Shown: positions 17,302-23,464 of the stretch, one piece after another
How positions within the stretch are numbered: the stretch's first letter is position 1
Layout of the letters: every line of letters begins with the position of its first letter
From: Oscillospiraceae bacterium
Lineage (GTDB): Bacteria > Bacillota > Clostridia > Oscillospirales > Ruminococcaceae
Length of the DNA stretch: 64,000 nt
Reading direction: 5' to 3'
NCBI GenBank assembly: GCA_024404815.1
Contig: JAKSPL010000002.1
Location: 1-64,000 of the forward strand
Made by a program: the position numbers and the translations under genes
Notes under the pieces: model-generated
Told to the model about the DNA's origin: nothing
Seen by the model: only the letters and a program-made list of their open reading frames with translations
Database searches by the model: none

Positions 17302-17973
17302 TCATCCCATATAATCGCCGTTGTAGCTGACCAGCACCGCGCTTTGTACGCCCTGCATATTCGCAAGTGCATTGACAAAATCGGTGTTTTCGTCTTTCAG
17401 GCGTACTTCCAGATTGAGTTCCACCTGTTCTTTGCGAGCGGTTTTGCTCTTGACCACACAGCGTTCGGTATGATTGGTTAGTTCAGCAAGTGCTTTCTTT
17501 TCCGTTTCGTAGTTTTCGCATTGCAGTACAACAATGTACGGATTCTTGCTTGCCTTGCGGTTCACAAATACAAGCAAAATCACACCGATGACCACGCTGC
17601 CGATAACTGCCAGTGGAATCATGCCTGCCGCAAGGACAATGCCGACCGCGATCGACCAGAACAGAAATGCAATATCCAGCGGTTCTTTGATGGCAGTACG
17701 GAAACGGACAATGGACAATGCACCGACCATACCGAGGGAAAGCACGACATTGCTGGTCACCGCGAGAATGACGACGGTCGTGATCATGGTGAGTGCGACG
17801 AGCGTTGTGCCGAAACTGGAAGAATACATCACGCCCGAATAGGTCTTTTTATAGACGAGGAAAATAAACATTCCCAGTCCGAATGCCAGCACAATGGCAA
17901 TCGCCATGTCAAGAATGCTGACGCTTGTTACATTTTCCAGAAAATTGGATTTGAAAATATCGTTGAAGCTCAT
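17302..17973 (-). CDS. DUF4956 membrane protein
   Basis: 223-residue protein with about four membrane segments in the first 130 residues (IAIVLAFGLGMFIFLV, LVALTMITTVVILAV, the SLGMVGALSIVRFRTAIKEP hairpin, AVGIVLAAGMIPLAVIG) and a soluble alpha/beta C-terminal domain (about 140-223). The VGALSIVRFRT motif with charged residues is characteristic of DUF4956. Members commonly neighbour VTC and CotH genes, as here; a channel or polymerase-partner role has been suggested from that context but I see no direct proof. It lies 25 bp after the VTC gene and is in the same operon. Confidence 0.85.
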   Translation of the reverse strand: MSFNDIFKSNFLENVTSVSILDMAIAIVLAFGLGMFIFLVYKKTYSGVMYSSSFGTTLVALTMITTVVILAVTSNVVLSLGMVGALSIVRFRTAIKEPLDIAFLFWSIAVGIVLAAGMIPLAVIGSVVIGVILLVFVNRKASKNPYIVVLQCENYETEKKALAELTNHTERCVVKSKTARKEQVELNLEVRLKDENTDFVNALANMQGVQSAVLVSYNGDYMG

Positions 17974-17998
17974 TTTTTACGAATCTCCTTAAAAATAT

Positions 17999-18667
17999 TC
18001 AGCCGTATATGCGGCAGTTTGCATACTTTGAAAATGCGCCCTCCCGTCTGCTTTCGAGGGATACTGCATCGCGGATAATGTCAGGGAGAAAGGAATCCCA
18101 CTTGACTTCCAGTATAATGGTGTCCGTGACAGGAACAGTCACGCAGTCCGCATCCAGAAAATCAGTACAGCGCATTCCGCTGCGAATATCGTAGTCGAGT
18201 GTCACACGCACATTTCCCGCTGGAAAGACAAACGGTTCTCTTGTGTAGTCAACAATGGTTTTCGGCTGCAAGCCCTGTGTTGTCATTTTGGAATACAGTT
18301 CCCTGACAAGCGGCGCATCGGAATGCAGCATCCATGTGAGGTCGCCGTCTGCGATTTGCTGTGCCTGTTTTATGGTCAGCGATGCACTTTCTTTCCTGCC
18401 AAGGCCGCCGACCTTGCTTTTCTTTTCCAGATGAATGACAGAAGTATCACCATTATAATAGCGGATACGGAATTTTTCGCGTCTGCTGAGTCCATTGAGA
18501 TTCTCGCGCAGAGCTTTGTCATTCAGATTGTCAAAATACAGACTGCGGATACGGTATACGCCGTTCACCGCATGGGCATCGGGGTAAGCAACAGCGCGTA
18601 ATCGCTGGCGAATTGTGATCATGTCAGAGCGGTTAATCTCATGTTTTACCTCGTGTCTGAAATCCAT
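17999..18667 (-). CDS. VTC-domain polyphosphate polymerase-like protein
   Basis: 222-residue soluble VTC domain (CYTH/triphosphate tunnel fold). Tunnel-lining motifs are visible in order: FRHEVKHEI, RIRSLYFDN, KFRIRYY, IHLEKKSKVGG, RVTLDYDIR and IILEVKWDSFLP. In yeast Vtc4 this domain polymerises polyphosphate from ATP; bacterial stand-alone copies are presumed to do similar chemistry. ATG 18667 follows GAGGTGA; the longer start at 18685 is less likely. First gene of the leftward operon VTC-DUF4956-CotH. Its promoter has a good -10 (18693-18698) but no consensus -35; a regulator-like box takes that place. Confidence 0.88.
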   Translation of the reverse strand: MDFRHEVKHEINRSDMITIRQRLRAVAYPDAHAVNGVYRIRSLYFDNLNDKALRENLNGLSRREKFRIRYYNGDTSVIHLEKKSKVGGLGRKESASLTIKQAQQIADGDLTWMLHSDAPLVRELYSKMTTQGLQPKTIVDYTREPFVFPAGNVRVTLDYDIRSGMRCTDFLDADCVTVPVTDTIILEVKWDSFLPDIIRDAVSLESRREGAFSKYANCRIYG

Positions 18668-18692
18668 AGAATCACCTCTTTTCATTGCTTTT

Positions 18693-18725
18693 ATTATATC
18701 TGTCCGCGCTGAATTGACGCTGAAA
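18693..18725 (-). promoter_or_regulatory. Activator-type promoter of VTC operon with direct-repeat box
   Basis: Minus strand: TATAAT at 18698-18693. At the -35 position lies a box (18725-18707) made of two TTCAGC units with an 11-bp period, the layout expected for an OmpR/PhoB-type regulator that replaces the -35 element. The box is the inverted near-copy of 18787-18805 (17 of 19 positions). Confidence 0.65.
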
Positions 18726-18786
18726 GAGCCGACGGCAATGTGACAGGCAGGTGATGAAATAGAAGAAGAATCAATGAAATCTTCGT

Positions 18787-18822
18787 TTTCAGCTTGAATT
18801 CAGCGAAATTGTGTATTATAGT
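18787..18822 (+). promoter_or_regulatory. Mirror-image promoter/operator of the two-component operon
   Basis: Plus strand box at 18787-18805 with two TTCAGC units, 11-bp period, and TATTAT at 18814-18819, 8 bp beyond the box: the same gap as in the divergent promoter. Alternatively TTGAAT (18794-18799) and TATAGT (18817-18822) with 17-bp spacing form a weaker conventional promoter. Confidence 0.6.
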
Positions 18823-18844
18823 ATTATAAGGGGTGAGAATTGGA

Positions 18845-19522
18845 ATGAAGATCCTGATCGTGGAAGATGAAAAGATCCTTGCGGATTCGCTGAAACTGAT
18901 GCTGTCCTCCAAAGGCTACGAGGTGGATGCCGTTTACAACGGTACTGACGGAGAAGCGTATATTCTGACGAATGTATATGACCTTGTGATACTGGATGTG
19001 ATGATGCCTGAAAAGGACGGGTATGCAGTTGCAAAAAGTGTCCGACAAAAGCATTGCGGCGTACCGATTTTAATGCTGACGGCAAAATCGGATGTGGAAG
19101 ATAAAGTCAGCGGACTGAATGCTGGCGCGGACTACTATCTCACCAAACCGTTCGATTCCAGAGAACTGCTTGCCTGTGTCCACGCACTCCTGCGCCGTCA
19201 GGGTACACAGACAAATGAGATCGTGTTCGGAAACACGACACTTGATCTGGAATCGGCATCGCTTGTGTGCGGCGAAAAAAGCATCCGCCTTTCGTCCAGG
19301 GAATTTGAACTCATGCGGATGCTGATGGTCACGGGAAAGAACCATATTTCGAAGGAAAGTCTGCTGGTCAAGGTCTGGGGGTATGACTCCAATGCCGTGG
19401 AAAACCATGTGGAGGTCTATATCGGATTTCTGCGCAAAAAACTCCTGAGCATCGATTCTGACATCCAGATCGTTGCCGTCCGCAGACTGGGGTATCATTT
19501 GGAGAACGGATCATCATGCTGA
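18845..19522 (+). CDS. OmpR-family response regulator
   Basis: 225-residue response regulator. The receiver domain (about 1-118) has the acidic pocket EDE at 7-9, the phosphoacceptor Asp51 in LVILDVMMPEKDG, the conserved Thr in MLTAKS and the Lys in YLTKPFD. The winged-helix DNA-binding domain (about 128-222) has LSSREFELMRMLM and the recognition-helix region ending in VRRLGYHLE. ATG 18845 follows GGGGTGAG. The gene overlaps the kinase gene by 7 bp. Two TTCAGC direct-repeat boxes in the divergent intergenic region are its probable targets, which would make it control both its own operon and the VTC-DUF4956-CotH operon. Confidence 0.93.
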   Translation: MKILIVEDEKILADSLKLMLSSKGYEVDAVYNGTDGEAYILTNVYDLVILDVMMPEKDGYAVAKSVRQKHCGVPILMLTAKSDVEDKVSGLNAGADYYLTKPFDSRELLACVHALLRRQGTQTNEIVFGNTTLDLESASLVCGEKSIRLSSREFELMRMLMVTGKNHISKESLLVKVWGYDSNAVENHVEVYIGFLRKKLLSIDSDIQIVAVRRLGYHLENGSSC

Positions 19523-20733
19523 AAAAACTGAAAATCAAATTTATCATTGTGATGATGACGATTGTCACGATTTTGCTGGGCGCAGGGTTTGTCTGCATCA
19601 TGCGGCTGACACAGCAGAATATGGAACGCGAAAGCATTCAGATGATGCAAAGCCTGACCAAAGAGGGCGGAAAACGTCCGCCGAACGTACCGCCCAAGAA
19701 AAAAGACAATAAAATGGTACTGCCGATCTTCACGATCGCCGTTGGCAGGGAACATGAACTCTCTGCATTCGGCGATGACTTTTACGATCTGTCCGACGAA
19801 GCATTTCTGCAAAGCCTGATGGAGTATGCAGAGTCGGATGAAGATCAGGTGGGCATCATTAAACAATATGACCTCAGGTTTTATAAATCCCAATCGCCGA
19901 AATCCTATCATGTCGTGTTCGCGGATATATCAGCTGAAAAGGCAATGCTCAAATCACTGGCAAAAAATGCATTGCTCATTGGCATCATAGCGTATGCAAT
20001 GCTTTTTTTGATCAGCATTCTGCTTGCCGAATGGATGACAAAACCTGTCGAAACCGCATGGAACGAGCAGAAGCAGTTTATCGCGGATGCCTCACATGAA
20101 TTGAAAACGCCGCTGACTGTCATCATGACCAATGCGGAAATGCTCTGCGATGATGTGTACTCAGAAACGCAGAGGCAAGGCTGTAATCAGAACATCCTCT
20201 CGATGTCCAAACGGATGCGCGGACTGGTGGAGAATCTGCTGAACCTTGCGAGAATGGACGGCGGTATCGCTCAAAATGAATTTACATCCGTTGATTTCAG
20301 TAAACTGGTATTGGATTGCATTCTCCCGTTTGAACCGCTGTTTTTTGAGCAGAATTTGGAACTGCAAACGGCTGTCAGTGACGATATTTCGGTACATGGC
20401 GATGCGGTGCAGCTCAAACAAATGGTGGATATTCTGCTTGACAATGCGCTGAAATATGCGGACGAAAACAGTACAGTCAACGTCACGCTGACAAAAGCCG
20501 CAGACTGTTGTGAACTGTCTGTTGCAAGCAAGGGCGCAGAACTTTCAAAGGCGGACTGCAAAAATATTTTCAAGCGGTTCTATCGTGTCGATAAAGCACG
20601 GAATGACGGCGGAAGCTACGGGCTTGGACTGTCGATTGCAGATTCTGTTGTCCGAAAGCATAACGGGAAGATTCGTGCGGAAAGCAAAGACCATATCAAT
20701 ACGTTTTTGGTATCATTTCCGCCGAAACGATGA
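19516..20733 (+). CDS. Sensor histidine kinase
   Basis: 405-residue membrane kinase. Membrane segments about 8-30 and 153-172 enclose an outside sensor domain of about 120 residues that I do not recognise; it has a basic stretch KKKDNK near 61-66. The dimerisation/phosphoacceptor motif FIADASHELKTPL places His194; the ATPase domain has the N box (LLDNALKYA), a DKARN segment and the G box GGSYGLGLSIA. It overlaps the upstream regulator gene by 7 bp, so the pair is translationally coupled. It presumably senses an envelope signal and controls the adjacent CotH/VTC module. Confidence 0.93.
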   Translation: MLKKLKIKFIIVMMTIVTILLGAGFVCIMRLTQQNMERESIQMMQSLTKEGGKRPPNVPPKKKDNKMVLPIFTIAVGREHELSAFGDDFYDLSDEAFLQSLMEYAESDEDQVGIIKQYDLRFYKSQSPKSYHVVFADISAEKAMLKSLAKNALLIGIIAYAMLFLISILLAEWMTKPVETAWNEQKQFIADASHELKTPLTVIMTNAEMLCDDVYSETQRQGCNQNILSMSKRMRGLVENLLNLARMDGGIAQNEFTSVDFSKLVLDCILPFEPLFFEQNLELQTAVSDDISVHGDAVQLKQMVDILLDNALKYADENSTVNVTLTKAADCCELSVASKGAELSKADCKNIFKRFYRVDKARNDGGSYGLGLSIADSVVRKHNGKIRAESKDHINTFLVSFPPKR

Positions 20734-20825
20734 TGGGAGGATTCTCTCATCGTTCCATACATATGGTGCAGAATGGCGCAGTATTCGCTGTGCGTTCTAA
20801 TATTAAAAGAGGGGAAAGAGTACAT

Positions 20826-22895
20826 ATGAAGAACAAACACAAAGGTGTCGCTGTCATCCTTACGGCAGCCATGTCCCTTGCATTTTCGGCGCAGGTGTTT
20901 GCTGCCGCAGTCGGGGATGTCAATGCAGACGGTAAGGTATCAGTCGCGGATGCCGTTTCGCTCTGCAAGTATCTCACAGGCGAAACCAAAACTGTTGGTG
21001 ATGCCGCAGCCGCCGATCTGAATTCAGACGGAAAGCTGAATGTTGTCGATCTGACGCTGCTGAAACGTCAGATTCTGCGCGGAAATACACCATCCGCATC
21101 GGGCGGCAATGTGGTGACGGCGATTCAATACGGTGCATCCGCAGTCACGCTTTTGAATGCAAACGGCGAGATCGTCACAGCAGAGAACGCCGACAATGTC
21201 ACCGTCAAAAAAGGCACCTATGTTACGATCACCAAGCCCTGCGAGGTCGATGTGGACGGCGAATGCAATAACGGTCAGCTGAATATCGACGTCAGCAAGG
21301 AAACCTATGCAGACGGACAAGTGACCTGCAATCTGCGCGGTCTGACACTTGCAAACGCCGCAGATTCGCCTGTTTACGTTGCATCCATCGGTGATGAATT
21401 CGTGCTGACCGTTAAAAAGGACACCGTCAACACGATCACGGACGGCACAGAATATACCAACGCAGACGGCGATACGGGTGCGATCTATTCCTGTGACGAC
21501 ATGAAAATCAAGGGCAAGGGCAAGCTGGTCGTCAACGGCAAAGCGGCAGACGGTATTGTCTGCAAAAACGATTTGAAGATCTGGAACGGCGATGTGTCGG
21601 TCAATGCAGTCGATGACGGCATCCGCGGCAAGGACAGCGTGCGCATCGGCGATCCCGATTCCGAGGACGATTCCGCGCTTCTGGTGACAGTCAAAGCCGA
21701 AAACGGCGACGGTATCCGTTCTACGGGTAACGGCGAGGACGAGGGACTCATCCGCCTGACAAACGGCACGGTCGATGTCACTTCGCATGGTGACGGCATT
21801 GCCGCACAGCAGACACTCGAAGTGAACGGCGGCAATATCAAGATTTACACTTATCTTGGCTCTGCATTCACAGGCACGGCAACAGGCGGCAATCAAGGCG
21901 GCGGCTGGGGCGGCTTTGGCATGGACGGCAATTCCAACAAAACCGAACAGAGCGCAAAAGGTCTGAAAGCGTCAGGCATCACTGATGACGCAGGCAATTA
22001 TGTCAGCGGCGGCGAGATCGTTATCAGCGGCGGACAGCTCGATATTGATTCCTCGGATGACTGTGTGCATTGTGCAGGCGGATTGACGATCACAGGCGGC
22101 AAACTGACACTCGCATCCGCAGACGATGCACTCCACAGCGACAAAGATCTCACGCTTGGCAAACAGGGCGGTACTGTCAGCGATTTTGCTGTTGCCGTTT
22201 CCACCTGCTACGAGGGCGTTGAGGGACAGAATATCTACCAGTACGCAGGCACGGTCATTGTCAACGCAAAGGACGATGGCTACAATGCCGCAGGCGGCGC
22301 AGATGGTTCGGGCAATCAGAATCCCGGCGGCTGGAATCAAGGCGGCTGGGGCGGCTTCGGCGGAAGCGGCGGAAACAATGTCATGAATCTTGCAGGCGGT
22401 CTGGGCATTGTCAACTGTGCGGACGGCGACCATGACGGTTTCGATTCCAACGGCGGCATTTCCATCACGGGCGGATATTTTATCTCCAACGGCAACGAAC
22501 CGTTCGACTGTGACGGCACAAAGACCTATTCGGGCGGCGTGTATATTATAGACAAGGGCTCAGGCGGCGGCATGGGCGGTATGGGCGGTGCAGAGCTTGC
22601 ATCGAACGTCAAAGCATCCTGTTCGGCATCGGCAAACACGCGCATCACCCTTGCAGAAACAAACGGCAATGTGATCGTGTCGTTCATCGCGGATAAGGCT
22701 GTGACCTCGCTGACGGCAGGCTGTTCGGACACACCGAATGCGGTATTCTACACAGGCGGCACAATCAGCGGCACACCGATCGAGACCCTTGACGATACCC
22801 AGCCCATTTATCTGAGCGGCACGATCAGCGGCGGCACACAGGCAAGCGCATCATCCTCTACGGGCGGCAATCAGAATCCGTGGGGTGGTTTCTGA
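20826..22895 (+). CDS. Dockerin protein with carbohydrate-binding DUF4353-type repeats
   Basis: 689-residue secreted protein. Signal peptide about 1-26 (AMSLAFSAQVFAAA), then a type I dockerin at about 27-83 with two calcium-loop repeats (GDVNADGKVSVADAVSLCKYL and DLNSDGKLNVVDLTLLKRQIL). The remaining 600 residues form a repetitive beta-helix-like domain of the DUF4353 type with many GDGI, DDGI and SDD turns, plus Gly-rich inserts (GGWGGFG). The dockerin would attach it to a cohesin-bearing scaffoldin. It lies 92 bp after the histidine kinase with no terminator between, so probably the same transcript. A homologous domain is fused to CotH in the gene at 23465-26092. Confidence 0.85.
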   Translation: MKNKHKGVAVILTAAMSLAFSAQVFAAAVGDVNADGKVSVADAVSLCKYLTGETKTVGDAAAADLNSDGKLNVVDLTLLKRQILRGNTPSASGGNVVTAIQYGASAVTLLNANGEIVTAENADNVTVKKGTYVTITKPCEVDVDGECNNGQLNIDVSKETYADGQVTCNLRGLTLANAADSPVYVASIGDEFVLTVKKDTVNTITDGTEYTNADGDTGAIYSCDDMKIKGKGKLVVNGKAADGIVCKNDLKIWNGDVSVNAVDDGIRGKDSVRIGDPDSEDDSALLVTVKAENGDGIRSTGNGEDEGLIRLTNGTVDVTSHGDGIAAQQTLEVNGGNIKIYTYLGSAFTGTATGGNQGGGWGGFGMDGNSNKTEQSAKGLKASGITDDAGNYVSGGEIVISGGQLDIDSSDDCVHCAGGLTITGGKLTLASADDALHSDKDLTLGKQGGTVSDFAVAVSTCYEGVEGQNIYQYAGTVIVNAKDDGYNAAGGADGSGNQNPGGWNQGGWGGFGGSGGNNVMNLAGGLGIVNCADGDHDGFDSNGGISITGGYFISNGNEPFDCDGTKTYSGGVYIIDKGSGGGMGGMGGAELASNVKASCSASANTRITLAETNGNVIVSFIADKAVTSLTAGCSDTPNAVFYTGGTISGTPIETLDDTQPIYLSGTISGGTQASASSSTGGNQNPWGGF

Positions 22896-22899
22896 AACG

Positions 22900-22941
22900 A
22901 AAAAATTCGGATACTTCGATCGTGAAGCATCCGAATTTTTT
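22900..22941 (+). terminator. Terminator of the two-component/dockerin operon
   Basis: AAAAATTCGGAT (22901-22912) pairs with ATCCGAATTTTT at 22929-22940, with CTTC/GAAG pairing inside and a T-run at the end. Confidence 0.85.
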
Positions 22942-22968
22942 ATGTGTATCAGTTCATGCGGGAGAATG

Positions 22969-23152
22969 AAAAAACGGCAGTCCGATCGGGAAACTCGGAA
23001 TGCCGCTTTTTCACATATTGAGAGGGATAGGAATGGTAGGGAATGATAGGTCCGTATGCAGACATTCTCGAAAGACATTTTCGATTTAGCACGGATCGGA
23101 AACATCAAAAAATGTACAGCACGTATGAATCGGACTTAAAATTACATTCTGT
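22969..23152 (-). ncRNA. Candidate small RNA with tandem promoters and own terminator
   Basis: The 520 bp between convergent genes hold a complete leftward transcription unit without a credible protein. Promoter 1: TTGACA (23187-23182), 17 bp, TATAAT (23164-23159). Promoter 2: TTGACA (23246-23241), 17 bp, TATATT (23223-23218). The unit ends in a hairpin at 23005-22975 (CGGCA with TGCCG, inner TCCGA with TCGGA) followed by six T. The transcript from promoter 1 would be about 180 nt. The only ATG-initiated frame lacks a ribosome binding site and runs through the terminator. I cannot match it to a known RNA family. Confidence 0.5.
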
Positions 23153-23158
23153 AATCCT

Positions 23159-23246
23159 ATTATACAGCATAAATATAAAAATGTCAAGCCTTTTTCTAAA
23201 AATATTTTTAGGCGTGAAATATACAAATTGTAATTTGATTTGTCAA
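23159..23246 (-). promoter_or_regulatory. Tandem consensus promoters with a palindromic operator
   Basis: Two leftward promoters, both with perfect TTGACA and 17-bp spacers (TATAAT and TATATT). Between them, over the predicted start of the distal one, is a perfect 16-bp palindrome CTAAAAATATTTTTAG at 23196-23211, a plausible repressor site. Confidence 0.65.
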
Positions 23247-23430
23247 AGTTGTACCGTTTCTGAAAGAATATTCACGGATTTTATCGGAATGTACGAAAAA
23301 CAAGTTGAAACACCGCTGTTTGGGGGCGCAGTTCTGTCGAAGTTGCCGAAGATGATGATACAAATTTCATGCGTACTGAAAATATGAGATTGTAAATTGA
23401 TACGATGAATTCCTGTTTTTGGCAGAAAGA

Positions 23431-23460
23431 AATCCCCCTGTAAGCCACAGGGGGATTTTT
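23431..23460. terminator. Terminator of dockerin-CotH gene
   Basis: Perfect 10-bp stem ATCCCCCTGT (23432-23441) and ACAGGGGGAT (23447-23456), loop 5 nt. It lies just after the CotH stop on the minus strand and could also stop rightward transcripts. Confidence 0.85.
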
Positions 23461-23464
23461 GAAA

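Noticed and set aside
23043..23387. 114-codon plus-strand frame between convergent genes
   Set aside because: No ribosome binding site, odd composition, and it crosses two strong minus-strand promoters and an operator palindrome.
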